From Dysidea avara (Eukaryota > Porifera > Demospongiae > Dictyoceratida > Dysideidae), in NCBI RefSeq assembly GCF_963678975.1, contig NC_089275.1, positions 17,496,220 through 17,560,219 of the forward strand: a DNA stretch of 64,000 nucleotides, in the 5' to 3' direction. Below, piece by piece: positions 36,577 through 48,600 of this stretch (its first letter is position 1; each line of letters starts with the position of its first letter). A model generated the notes under the pieces. The model was not told the origin of the DNA and searched no databases. It saw only the letters and a program-made list of their open reading frames with translations. The position numbers were made by a program, and so were the translations under genes.

Positions 36577-36769
36577 GATTTTGCTTCTTTTTGTATTTGT
36601 ATACCCCAAAGTCGGCCTGTGGCCGGCTTTGGGGCTTTTTAACCTGTCTTTTTTTCTTTACCACAGGAAGAAGAAAAGATGAAGCAAATGTTAAATACTT
36701 TAAATATTTCTGATTTTATCAGTAAATGTACAAATTATATATACAATACATATATTTGTTACAGAACTC

Positions 36770-37420
36770 TACATAGTGGTTTCTTTGTAACTGAACACTC
36801 TACAAGTTGAGTCCTTCTAGCTGATCTCTCTACAGGGTGAATTATTTGTAGCTGAACTATCTACAAGGTAACTTCTTCAAGCTGATCTCTCTACAGGATG
36901 ATTTGTTTGTAGCTGAACTATCTACAAGGTAACTTCTTCTAGCTGATCTCTCTACAGGGTCACTTGTTTGTAGTTGAACTCTCAAGCTGACTCTCTACAA
37001 GGTAACTTCTTCTAGCTGATGTCTCTACAGGGTCACTAGTTAGTAGCTGAACTCTCTATAAGGTGAGCTGATCTTTCTACAGGGTGATTTGTTTGTAGCT
37101 GAACTCTCTACAGGTGATTTGTTTGCAGCTGAACTCTCTACATGATGATTTCTTTGTAACTGAACGTTCTACAAGGTAACTTCTTTTAGCTGATCCCTCT
37201 ACAGGGTGATTTGTTTGTAGCTGAACTCTGGTTTCTTTGTAGCTGAACTCTCTACAAGTTGACTTCTTCTAGCTGAACTATGTAGTTGAACTCCTTACAA
37301 GGTAACTTCTTCTAGCTGATCTCTCTACAGAGTGAATTGTTTGTAGCTGAACTCTCTACAGGACGATTTGTTTGTAGCTGATCTCTTTACAGGTTACTAG
37401 TTCCTAGCTGATCTCTTGAA
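36770..37420 (+). repeat. ~60-bp tandem satellite of composite copy 1
   Basis: Degenerate units of the form GTAGCTGAACTCTCTACAAG followed by GTAACTTCTTCTAGCTGATC, TCTCTACAGGGTGATTTGTT. About ten units are visible, each itself built of two related halves (AGCTGA...TCTCTACA). Confidence 0.85.
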
Positions 37421-38524
37421 TTTTTTTCAGGGTGACTGCTCTATTAGGATGACTGCTCTATTAGAGTATCTCGATCTCGCACTTGCTACACCAAGTTGGA
37501 TTTTGTGTTATAACTCCGTGGCCTTAAGTCTGATTCTTCTACACCATTGCAGAGTCTTTCTAAGATGATTACTCCATCTGTACAGCGAATTTCAAAGCAT
37601 TGCCCAAGCTGTTTTTCTGGTAGGCGTGAAAGTAGTTTTTTTATTAGCTAATCTCGATTGCATAATTGTTACACACTGTTGGTTTTTTTGTTGTATCTTC
37701 CTGGTTTTTAGCTCGATTTCTTTCAAACCACAAAAGGTTTGAGGTTCAATAGTAAACCTATTCACCCACCGATTTTCAGCTTCTTCCCATAAGCAGTTTA
37801 TCCTGAAGGTGTGACAACATATTGGTGTTATTGTTCGTGAATAATCGCTCATAACTCTTTGCCTGTTAGTCCAGCCAAAGTTGGTACCGAGGTGCGCCTT
37901 TATAGCCCCCCCTTCTGTGTGCCAAATTGCACGGAAATCGGATAAGGTGTTCGCGTTTTATAGCAGTTTTTGTAAGTGTGCGAAAAGGAAGAAAAATAAG
38001 AAGAAAAAACGAAGAAACTAAGCCAATTTTTGAAGTCACATATCTCGGGAACGCTTGAAGCGATTGTGCTCAAATTTGGAATGTGGAGTACTGAAGGTGG
38101 AGGGAGTGTCCATAGCACAAATCGTCTTGTTTCGTCAAGGCAACACAGAGCTACGGAGGTGCGAAAATTGAGCTTTCATTCTTCCTGTCAATATACTCAC
38201 GGGTGTTGTGCGCCGGCTTCTTGGGCCGCACAACACACTACCGCGTGTCTTGATCTATATGGGCATGTCTACAACTGTACATATATAGCACAGGTCAAGC
38301 AGAGGTAGTGTTTGGTACTTGCATCAGACACATGACAAATTTCGTACCCCTGAGAACATTAATAACGTATATACCTACCTAGGGATGACTTTGTATATGA
38401 CCAATACTCTCAGTGACCTGGGATGTATGTCAGGATTCAAACCAGGTCGGTATGATGACCCACTGCCAGATAGTGATTTTAATCTTAATTAAAACTGGGG
38501 CATACGTCAAAGGTATTCAGCTAG

Positions 38525-39035
38525 CAGTGTTGGGAGTAACGCATTACTTATGTAAAGCGTTACATAATATTATTACTTTTGTGGTAACAAAGTAATATAA
38601 CGAAATACACTATAAAAACAAGTAATAAACTCAAGTTAGTTTACTTACAAATGTAACACGTTACCTAAGTAATATAGTTACTGTAACGAGTCTAATATTA
38701 AGTAATATTATTACTACAAGTAACGAAGTTACTAATCTCAGTATTTATCCTCTGAGTAATGCCTAGCCACAACGAAGTAACGAAGCCTACTGAATGAAGT
38801 TTATTCACCAGCTTCTTCTTATAACCAAGATTTACACATTGTCCAACAACGCAATCATGTCACGTGATAGTGGGTTGTTTCACACGTGACAGCTTAAGGC
38901 TGTGGACACAAAGTAATATAATATTTAACGTTACTTTATTTTGTGGGTAATATGTAACTGTAACTAAATAATTCAGTTGCAAGGAATATGTTATGTGTAA
39001 CTAGTTACTTTTACAAAGTAACTTGCCCAACACTG
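38525..39035. mobile_element. hAT-like MITE (CAGTGTTGGG ends)
   Basis: Ends CAGTGTTGGG and CCCAACACTG are perfect inverted repeats, flanked by the perfect 8-bp duplication TCAGCTAG (38517-38524 and 39036-39043). The 511-bp interior is a mass of GTAACGTTAC/AAGTAATA repeats in both directions, as in known hAT-type non-autonomous elements. Confidence 0.85.
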
Positions 39036-39098
39036 TCAGCTAGCAATTAAGTAAACAGCTACTTTTAAATTAATGATCAATCACGTAAGCCTACAGAC

Positions 39099-39399
39099 TA
39101 GTGATGTACCGATAAGAGATTTTAATTAGCCGATTATCCGATTAGCCGATATTGAAATTCACATATTGGCCGATACCGATAACAGATCCGATGTTTCTGT
39201 TAACCAAAATTTCACATGTATTTGGTAAAATTGTCATTTTTAAAACACTATTTTGGTCTTACTTTTATGAAAACAATATCATCAGGGTCTGTAAAATTAA
39301 TTGGCGGATTAATCAGCTAATATTACCGATACTGATATTGCAAAAGTGTGGCCAATAAACCGATTTCCGATTATTAACCGATTAATCGGTGCATCAATA
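39099..39399. mobile_element. hAT-like MITE (TAGTGATGTACCG ends)
   Basis: Left TAGTGATGTACCGAT and right ATCGGTGCATCAATA are inverted, with several CCGAT units inside. The perfect 8-bp duplication CTACAGAC lies at 39091-39098 and 39400-39407. 301 bp, no coding capacity. It lies only 55 bp after the preceding hAT element's target duplication. Confidence 0.85.
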
Positions 39400-40129
39400 C
39401 TACAGACAGTAATCACATTTCCTGTAAGTGGGTGTGTCTTTGTGGACTTCAACATACCTCACTGATTGGCTACATGTATGCCTTTACAGACAGTATCACA
39501 CATTCCCAATAAATGGGCATGACTCACAAAAGAAACTGGCAAGGCTAGTTTATCACTCATATATATTAAATCCACATTGTCAAGCTAATTAATTCATTTG
39601 ATGTAATCCAATATTCTTTCTGACCTGTACAAAATGCAACCTGGTTGTCCTGGTGACCCAACCCAGTTCCAACCCTGGTATATACGCATAGTGATTCTTA
39701 ACCACAACAAATATTCCAGATTGTGCCAGTTTTTACATGGACAGAAAACTAAAATTATTCTGACACATGTACCCAGCAAGTGTTAAAAAGTTGTTTTTAA
39801 TTGTGTTCTATGAAGAACTATTTTACTGATTAGCAGGCATGCATATAAAACCAAATGTGGAATCACCATGCTCCCTGCCTCTTCCATTATCATTCCTTTA
39901 TTACTGTGAATAATATTTTTTAATTTGTACTATAATGTTTGATCATTGTGCTACAAAATTATGAGTGGCTTCTTGCCTATCCTTAGTGTAGACCAATAAT
40001 CTGTGTGCTATGTTGTTCCAGTGGCTCTTGGTACAATGAATAGTTACATTACTTACATGATTTGTCTGAATTGTAGTTTTCTTCAGGAATTATAGTGGTA
40101 TGTGTTGATTGTTCTATCATGATTTGCAG

Positions 40130-43100
40130 AACATCACCATCCTGAGTTAAAGCAGTTGATTAATATATTACAACCTGTTACTAGTGGAGTAGCAAAGCGA
40201 TGGTATGATATTGGTGTACAGTTGTTGGATACTGACTCTGGCACACTGGATGTGATCAAAGGGAACTATCCCACGGATATCAGTACTTGTTGTAGGGAGA
40301 TGTTCAAGGAATGGCTAGAGAGGCAACCTGATGCTAGCTGGAGTCAACTAATACAAGTGTTGATTGACATTGGTATGAAAACATTAGCAGATAAAGTCAG
40401 AACTACCCTGAAACAAAGTGTGTTCATTGAGTATGAATATGCATGTTTGTGATTTGCTATATACGTTTGTACTGTACAACACACTTTCACACCTACATAA
40501 CTATGCCTTTAAATACTTTGTTCATGTTAGGCCACCCCCTACACCATTGTTCACAACCAGGAAAAATGTTTAATTTAGTAGACAATGCTCACCTGATGAA
40601 GTAAGGGTGTGACTGCTCTATTAAAATATCTTGATCTTTTGTGGTCTAAATTCTTCTCAGTTTTCTTATTATTATTACATTATACGAAGTCAGCGGCCTC
40701 AATTGCTTAGGTGCTCTGTTTACATAATGAATATTTGGTTTTGAACCCAAAAGCATATACACTTCTAGTATACTCAAAATCTGAGCAAAAAAATATCATA
40801 AAAAATGTAATGACTGTTCATTTATTTACTGTAGTTACTATCTAATCCAATACAGCCAAGCTGTAAAAACAGAGTGCGGCCCTCAAAAAGGCTATGGTGA
40901 AAAAAGATGTGAAATCCAAGGTGGCGGCCAAGAAATGGCTGTGATGGTAAGTTAATGGTAAAATTTTAATAACGACAATTCAGATAAATTTTGGTGCCGC
41001 TTGGTCAATTGGCACAAAATTCACCTGAATTGTCGTTATTAAAATTTTTACCATTAACCTACCATCACAGCCGTTTCTTGGCTGCTACCTTGGATTTCAC
41101 ATCTTTTTTCACCATAGCCTTTTTGAGGGCCGCACTCTGTTTTTACAGCTTGTTTGTTTTGGATTAGATTTCACTTCTTTTTTGTATTTGTATACCCAAA
41201 AGCCGGCCTACTTTGGGACTGTTTTAACATATCTTTTTTTTCTTTACAACAGGAAGAAGAAAAGATAAAGCAGATGTACTTTAAATATTTCTGATTTTAT
41301 CAGTAAATGTACAAATTATATATAATACATATATTTATTACAGAACTCTCCATGGTGGTTTCTTTGTAACTGAACACTCTACAAGGTGACTTTTCTAGCT
41401 TCTCTCTCTACAGGGTGAATTGTTTGTAGCTGAACGATCTACAAGTAACTTCTTCTAGCTGATCTCTCTACAGGGTGATTTTTATTGTAGCTGAACTAGC
41501 ATCTTCTAGCTGATCTCTCTACAGGGTGGTTTGTTTATAGCTGAACTCTCTACAAGGTAACTTCTTCTAGCTGATCTTTCTACAGGGTGATTTGTTTGTA
41601 GCTGAACTAGCATCTTCTAGCTGCTAGTCTCTCTACAGGGTGGTTTGTTTATAGCTGAACTCTCTACAAGGTAACTTCTTCTAGCCGATCTCTCTACAGG
41701 GTGATTTGTTTGTAGCTGAATTCTGTATTTTGGTGATTTGTTTGCAGCTGAGCTCTTTACAGAATGGTTTCTTTGTAGCTGAACTCTCTACAAGGTAACT
41801 TCTTCAAGCTGATGTCTCTACAGGGTCACTAGTTTGTAGCTGAACTGTCTACATGGTGACTTCTTCTAGGTGATCTTTCTACACGGTGATTTGTTTGTAG
41901 CTGAACTCTCTACATGTGGTTTGTTTGCAGCTGAACTCTCTACATGATGGTTTATTTGTAGCTGAACTCTCTACAAGGTAACTTCTTCTAGCTGATCTCT
42001 CTACAGGGCGATTTGTTTGTAGCTGAACTCTCTACATGATGATTTCTTTGTAGCTGAACTCTCTGCAAGGTAACTTCTTCTAGCTGATCTCTCTACAGGG
42101 CGATTTGTTTGTAGCTGAACTCTCTACATGGTGGTTTCCTTGTAGCTGATCTCTATACAGGTTACTTGTTTCTAGCTGATCTCTTGAATTCTCTTCAGAG
42201 TGACTGCTCTATTAGAGTATCTCGATCTCGCACTTGCTACACCAAGTTCGATTTCGTGTTATAACTCCGTGGCTTTATGTCTGATACTTCTACACCATTG
42301 AAGAGCCTTTCTAAGATGATTACTCCATCTATACAGCGATTTTCAAAGCATTACCCCAAGCGGTTTATCTGGTAGGCGTGACAAGCAGTCGTTTTTTATT
42401 AGCTAATCTCGATTGCGTAATTGCTACACGCTGTTGGTTTTTTCGTTGTATCTTCCTGGTTTTTAGCTCAATTTCTTTCAAACCACAAAAGGTTTGAGGT
42501 TCAATAGTTAACCTATTCACCCACCGATTTTCAGCTTCTTCCCATACGCGGTTTACCCTGTAGACGTGACAACATATTGGTGTTATTTTTCGTGAATAAT
42601 TGCTCATAACTCTTTGCCTGTTTATCGTAGTACAGCCACAGTTGGTACCGAGATGCGCCTTTATACCCCCCTTCTGTGTGCCAAATTGCAAGGCAATCGG
42701 ATAAGGCGTCCGCGTTTTATAGCAGTTTTTGTAAGTGTGTGAAAAGAGGAAGAAAATAAGAAAAAAAACGAAGAAACTAAGCCCATTTTGTGAAGTCGCA
42801 TATCTCGGAAATGCTTGAAGCGATTTCGCTCAAATTTGGAATGTGGAGTGCTGAAGTTGGAGGAAGTGTCCACAGCAAAAATCGTCTTGTTTCATCAAGG
42901 TAGCACAGAGCTACTGAGGTGCGAAAATTGTGTTTTCTTTCTTCCTGTCATTATACTCACGGGTGTTGCGCGCCGGCTTCTTGGGCCGCACGACACACTA
43001 CCGTGTGTCTTGATATGTAGTACATATGTTATAAGTAGTTTGTTTAGCTACTATACTGTTACTGATAATGAATTTGTTTCCATCATGGATCAGCCAATTA

Positions 43101-43779
43101 GACTGTTATTTTACACTTCGTAGATATCTTTGTGTCTCAATCTACCAAGAGTACATGCAGTGTAATCAAGATTCCTTGTGAAGCTAGTGTTGAATTTGGT
43201 GTTCTATTGGGGGAAATCCTTGAACTACTTAAAAAGAATGAAAGAACAAATTTGGACATTGTCAAGAGTATTTGTTCAAACTTGACTATCAAAGACGACA
43301 CTGACATGTTATATTTCAATGCTGAACAATTGAAGACAATAGAGGCTTATAGTGACATTGTAGCTTTATTCCGACAGCAGTTTAGATACTACTGGAGGTG
43401 GGATGATTGCACATTTTTAACTATTGTTGTTTCAAAATTAAAGGAAGGCATGACCTGTATTGAAATGATACAAATGTATAAGAAAAAATTGTGCAGTAAC
43501 CTTAAGCTGTGTCACATTTATGAGCAGTGTAGACAAGAAGGTTGTGACGTACCTGATGGATACTCTAAAATGGTCGCGATTATAAAGACCAAAACCTATT
43601 CAGATATCACTTTGAAAGAGTACGAAGAATTGAAAGAGTTCATTTCTAAACACTGTGGAGTAGAGTCCTATGTACTATGTCCATTCTGCAAGGCAGGTTC
43701 ACACTCATTGATACTGGAGTGGTACATTCCGTCAACTGCTGTCAAACACATGGTGGACATTGCTACTAAGAATACTTAA
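40130..43779 (+). CDS. Death-domain protein with a novel C-terminal module
   Basis: Two joined exons, 40130-40417 and 43124-43779, with the intron (donor GTGTGT, acceptor CTTCGTAG) holding composite repeat copy 2. Exon 1 is a death domain, the helical adaptor fold of apoptosis and innate signalling: VAKRWYDIGVQLL, MFKEWLERQP, SWSQLIQVLIDIGMKTLADKV with the typical W..L...L.xxG...LA helix 6. The second exon (217 residues) is unrecognised: a helical, Cys-containing region (IEMIQMYKKKLCSNLKLC, YEELKEFISKHCG), then LCPFCKAG and a closing LEWYIPSTAVKHMVDIATKN. It stops at 43777. No ATG is seen in exon 1, so at least one upstream exon is missing. The frame across the splice is consistent (one nucleotide carried). 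Confidence 0.72.
40848..43014 (+). repeat. Composite hairpin-satellite repeat, copy 2 (intronic)
   Basis: Same order as copy 1: hairpin 40852-41165, a degenerate GC stem near 41200, AGGAAGAAGAAAAGAT, satellite 41340-42200, TGACTGCTCTATTAGAGTAT at about 42200, tail ending TGTCTTGAT at 43014. It lies wholly in the intron of the death-domain gene. The terminal stem is altered (GTGTTGCGCG vs CGCACGACAC). The minus-strand frame at 42365-42691 is related to that of copy 1. Confidence 0.8.
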
Positions 43780-44365
43780 GTGTTTATCACTGAGGGATTT
43801 GTGTATTTGAAAATATCAATGTATAAGATAACTGATAGAAGAGAAATTGTAAGTTACTGTATAATTGCCATACTTGTTGTTAATTTTGTATTACATACAG
43901 CCTGAATTACAGCTTACTTACTGTACCAGTTGTTTTGTTTCATAAATACAGGGATTACTCATGCAATGGCAATGTATGTTATTCCACTTTTATATGTATA
44001 TAAAATTGAAGGGCCAGTGACAAAAGGGGACAAGTGCCATTTGAAAATTTAGGTGACCACATAGTGGACATTAAACGGATTTAGGGACATGATTGAATTA
44101 TAGACCGCCATGAACTTTTAAATTATGTTGTTTTTACTTAGTGATAAGATTATTCACCTGCCTAAAAGAGACAATTTTAATTTTAGAAAATAGAAACTTT
44201 AAATTGCACATATCCGCCTTTTTCACTTTATTCATTATTCATCATCTGATTTACGTATAATCCTTTTGACTGTGTGCTGTGCTGTGCTTATATTGTGGAG
44301 TACAATTATATGTTGTATTACGTACGTATTAATATTTTATATACATTCTGTTGTGATACATGTAG

Positions 44366-46939
44366 TATGGAGTGACTCGCCTGTGTCTTGCTGTTAAAAA
44401 TGGTCAAGTCAAACTAGTGGACAGTTTGATTAAATCTGGAGCAAATATCAATGCTGCATATAAAGTGGGAGGAGAACTAATTATGACTACATAATAATTA
44501 TATTTTTTTGTAGGATGGATGGACTCCTCTACATGTTGCTGCAGAACATGGACATGTTAAAATCATAGAGATGTTGATCCGTTCACAAGCAAATGTTAAT
44601 GCTCCAAACAAAGTGAGAAATATACATTTATTTAGCATATTCACTAAAATTTAGTAACCACGGATTCAGTAGATAGGTCCCTACTGGGATTATAAATTTG
44701 AATTTGTTTTGTCTGTTGTTGGCATCATAGGATGAATGGACACCTCTTCATGTTGCTTCCGCAAATGATCATGTTCAAGTAGTGGAGATGTTGATCAAAT
44801 CTGGAGCAAATGTTAACATTACTACTGGAGTGAGTAAATATTTACACTATCTTGTTGTAGAAGCATGGCTCCATTTTATCTGCAAATGTAGAGAGGAGTG
44901 ACTCCATTACATGTTGCTGCTGATTTTGGTCATGTTGGAGTGGTAGAGAAATTGATAATGTCAACAGCGAATATCAATGCTACATACAAAGCAAGTGGCT
45001 TTGTAATGCTTTGTTATGAATAAGTCTCTGTATATGTAGGATGAGTGGAGTTGTTTGCATGTAGCTGCAAAGAATGGACATGTTCATGTAGTGGATAAAT
45101 TGATTAAGTTTGGTGCAGACGTTAAGGCAGTTAATAAAGTTAGCATTAATATACATATTATTTCATTTGTATGGAAATCGGTACATTTCTTGTTTGCTTT
45201 TTGTTCCTGTATATATGTAGGATAACTGAACACCTCTACATGTTGCTGCTGAACACGGTCATGTTAAAGTAGTGGATGTATTAATAAAGTCAGAAGCAGA
45301 TATCGATGCTATCACTAAAGTAATGTAAACTGGTTATTCTGTATAGTCTTGTGAACTTGTGTTTATTATAGAACGAATGGACGCCACTACATATTGCTGC
45401 ATACAAGTGCCACATTCATGTGCAAGAGCAACTGATGAAAGATGAGACAATTGCAAGTAACACTGAGAAAGTGAGCTACCAAATATATACATAGTGTAAA
45501 GTGGAAGTATACACTCTAAATGATATTCACAGCATTAATGGTTCCGTATTTAAACCTTGAAGATGCTTTGCCATATCTCTATCTACAGAATCATGAACTC
45601 TGTGATGATGTTGTGTTTGTATTCATTAATTTTATAGAAGGATGTGGTTCCACCACATGTTGCTACGTACAACAGTCATATTCAAGTTGTAGAGATGTTG
45701 ATCAAGTGTGGAGCACACGTAAATGCTGTGGGAAGAGTAAGTATATATATATCTCCATACATCAGTAAGGTGTCATGGATATTACATATACATACATAAT
45801 ATGTGTATACTGTGTATATTGTGTCTATCTACACCGGATGTTAGTAGTTGAGTTTCTTTTAAAAGCTAGCTGTGTGCACATGCTATGTGATACTGTAGAT
45901 ATGTATGTGTACATACGAATAGCAGTTTATTTGAGTGCGTTATTTCTTACTTTCTTACTGTCATTGGACAAGACCCTTAGATTCTTTATACATGCTATCT
46001 TTCCTTGATTTAGTCCTGCACCTTCAACAGTAGCTGCACTTGAGCAGTGCCACAATCGATTTTGAAAATGAAGGCTTAAACATCATCTTCTAGCATCTAG
46101 TGATGGCTGATTTTGAATAGTTGCCGCATAGATTTTTGGAACTAAGGCAATGAATAAATACTGTGGCATTTGACCAAGTAAATACTGTACAATATAATTA
46201 TTACTATGATTGTCACACGTACATGCACATGACTACATACGTACTTTTATGTGTGATTTTCATGCAGTAAAAATGTAACAGTGCCAGCAAAAGTTGCATT
46301 GTGACTCAAATATATACAAACTGTAAACACTTGATTTGTACAAGGACAGCAGCAACTCAAATGTGCTGTTTATTACAATACAGCTATACTGTTTATATAG
46401 TTGGGTATTAATGTAGCATATTTCTGTAACTGTTAATGTAGGCACTCATATGCTTACTATGATGCCCCCTACTAACACAATTTAAATACTACATACTCAG
46501 ACAGTATAATTATACTTTTGTCTTAATTTTAGGTTAACTAAAAATCTGCAATTATACAAAAATTGTTCACATTTTAAAACCTACTAATTTATCCAAATAC
46601 TTCATCCAAAGTAGCTTGTAAGTTCAAGCACTCAATCAACCTGTTATTGTAACTGTATGGCAAAGTGTTTGTAATCAGTAGATGTCCACAATAAACTTTA
46701 CATTTTTTCACTGTAGGCTGGTGATATTCCATTACATATTGCTGCAAGGAGAGGTCATGTTGAGGTAGTTGAAGTTTTAGTACAAACTGAAGCTGATGTT
46801 ACTTGCACTAACAAAGTAATTTTCAATATCGCATTAAAGCTTCTAACTTTTGTGTAATACACAGGCTAACAAGCTACCAATACAAGAAGCAGTATGTTGT
46901 GGACACAGTGATATAGTTTACTACTTGATGGGGAATTGA
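44366..46939 (+). CDS. Ankyrin-repeat exon array (one repeat per exon)
   Basis: Ten exons: 44366-44464, 44514-44612, 44731-44829, 44892-44990, 45040-45138, 45221-45319, 45372-45470, 45638-45736, 46717-46815, 46865-46939 (stop). The first nine are exactly 99 nt in phase 0 and each encodes one 33-residue ankyrin repeat (for example DGWTPLHVAAEHGHVKIIEM), a protein-interaction module. Exon 4 uses a GC-AG donor (GCAAGT). Exon 6 has an in-frame TGA at 45227-45229, where neighbouring repeats have Trp in D-x-W-T-P. Exon 8 is degenerate (VVPPHVATYN). The array starts 590 bp after the death-domain gene on the same strand and may have been part of it, but that gene has a stop and no clear linking donor. 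Confidence 0.82.
45227..45229 (+). other. In-frame TGA in ankyrin exon 6
   Basis: The exon begins GAT AAC TGA ACA CCT. In exons 2, 3, 5 and 7 the same position is TGG, so one G-to-A change makes a stop. Because the exon is 99 nt and phase 0 on both sides, skipping it would keep the frame. Confidence 0.85.
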
Positions 46940-47936
46940 AAATGCATAGAGTTGAGTTAGACTAGGTAATGGATGCATGCAAAATTACAAAACTGTAATT
47001 GGTGTATATAATCACCTTTATACATATATTTGTAATAGTAATATTGCACACCAAAATATTTTTCTTTAGCATTGTATAGTTCCTTATTACCCACCACTAA
47101 GAGCAGTCACACATTATTACATATGCATGGCTAGGTGATGAATGAGTTTACATGTTACCACCTGCACTAGCTGCATTGTATCCATCATACTCAATAGTAA
47201 TACAAGGCACAACAGACATTATGTTCATTAATGTAAAGTTTATTTTAAATTGTGAATCCTGACATTGTAAGGGGTTTACCATTCAGGTATACAAAAATAG
47301 TCAGTTATTAGACCAGCCATAATTATAGTGTTGATGTCCTATTTTGGAGTTGCATTGGAGTGTATCATACAGTACAGTAGTAACTGTATATTAGGGACCA
47401 CAATGGTTATGCACTTTCTCACAAAAAGTATTGTCCAGAAACCAGCCTTAGTGGCACTTTGGTAGTATTGCTTAGATATAAGCAAGCCAAAAAGTTGCAG
47501 TATGACCCAAAATGCTTCCAATAGGTTGCTACAAATTTTATTTTTGTTTAGAGGAATTTTCTTCTGCTTGACCATCTATCTGACGCCTTCAAACAACCAT
47601 AACTCAATAACAGCTAAGACTACAGACTTGACTTTTTTACTGTTACTGTTTGATCGATGTCGCTTCAGCCTGAAAGGTCGTTTTTGGCATACCACAGAAT
47701 GTACAATGTGCATATCATGGACTTACTTGTGTCCTCCTTTGTGTCTATTTATCTTTGCTGACAGCTCACTTTTCAGCAGGTAATTAATATTATTGCTATT
47801 TAGGGAATGCTATCACATGATAGTAATTCTGGTGCTATTCTTTCTTTTGATGTGGTAGATGTGCAGATTCATCAGTCATAATGTTACAAAAAAGTAAGCA
47901 AACAAATACAATTAACGTATCTGATTTGTATCTTAG

Positions 47937-48572
47937 TTTGATGATTACACTGCTCTCTTGCAAGTCTGGAACTCGCTCAGGCTTGCCATGATTTGTACAT
48001 ATTTTCTGAAGTTAAACATCCAATTAAATCAGTTTCTTTGAAGATGAGTTCTAAACTAGTATGTAATCTTGGCTAATCATGTTTACATTCTATACATTGC
48101 ATTGCTATGCACTATTCTTATACTGTATGTGTACATAGGTTACACGACAACAAATTAGAAAAATGCTAAGGGAGCTGAGAATGGTGCCTAGATCATTTGG
48201 CCAGCTAGCAGATTGTTACAGTATGTATGTCTGTACACATATGTGACCGGATTTGTGAAAAGAGGTCTTCCACACACATTCAATTCTATGAACTTAGTAG
48301 ACAGAAGCTCAGCGTTTAAGTGGCATACTCTATAATCTGTATTTTTCTACATCAATTATAAGCTCAATTGGTACACACTGCTGGCATATTATGAATTGCC
48401 AAAGTTGGAAAATTGGATGTGTGTGGAAAAGACCTCTTTTTGTAAATTCGGTAACGTTATTCAGGTTAATCAAGTACATGCTATCTTGTATGTCATATAG
48501 GTATGGATTCTGACCAGTCATCAGACACTCATTCTAGTACAAGTTCTGGTCATGAATCAAGTGGTACAGATG
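47937..48572 (+). CDS. Putative exons of an unrecognised gene
   Basis: Three exon-like segments with good signals: 47937-48058 (acceptor TATCTTAG, donor GTATGT), 48139-48220 (VTRQQIRKMLRELRMVPRSF, donor GTATGT), 48501-48572 (SMDSDQSSDTHSSTSSGHES, donor GTGAGA). The last two join in one frame. The first needs the frame CHDLYIFSEVKHPIKSVSLK to match, but its 5' part is open in another frame (FDDYTALLQVWNSLR), so its boundary or an error is unclear. The end is a serine-rich acidic tail. This could be the 3' part of the ankyrin locus. No known domain is recognised. Confidence 0.4.
48239..48455. mobile_element. Hairpin MITE 3 (TGTGACCGGAT-tip family)
   Basis: Left ATGTGACCGGATTTGTGAAA followed by AGAGGTCTTCCACACACATT pairs with the right arm ending AAATTCGGTAAC. 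The inner arm (GAGGTCTT, CCACACACAT) is private to this copy. It lies in the intron between the last two putative exons. Confidence 0.75.
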
Positions 48573-48600
48573 GTGAGATGTGTTGTCCAACAATAATACC

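Larger units (their letters stand above)
36253..38254 (+). repeat. Composite hairpin-satellite repeat, copy 1
   Basis: Order: ATCTAATCC start; large hairpin (36257-36576); stem-loop CCCCAAAGTCGGCC/GGCCGGCTTTGGGG with T-run; a TTTTTTTCTTTACCACAG block followed by GAAGAAGAAAAGATG; ~60-bp tandem units (36770-37420); TGACTGCTCTATTAGAGTAT; then an 800-bp conserved tail ending in a GTGTTGTGCG...CGCACAACAC stem and TGTCTTGAT. Copy 2 (40848-43014) keeps the same order. The tail holds a minus-strand open frame (37592-37852) with a partly conserved counterpart in copy 2. Class unknown; no target duplication was found. Confidence 0.8.

Noticed and set aside
36418-36642. Plus-strand frame over the composite hairpin
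   Set aside because: It is the antisense of the hairpin arm; hydrophobicity comes from reading the lysine codons backwards.
37592-37852. Minus-strand frame in the composite tail, partly matched at 42365-42691
   Set aside because: Similarity follows repeat identity; replacement differences are frequent and there is no start context or domain, so coding is not supported.
36253-43014. Idea that the composite repeat is a Helitron
   Set aside because: The 5' TC and the 3' stem are suggestive, but there is no CTRR end and no A/T target pattern that holds in both copies.
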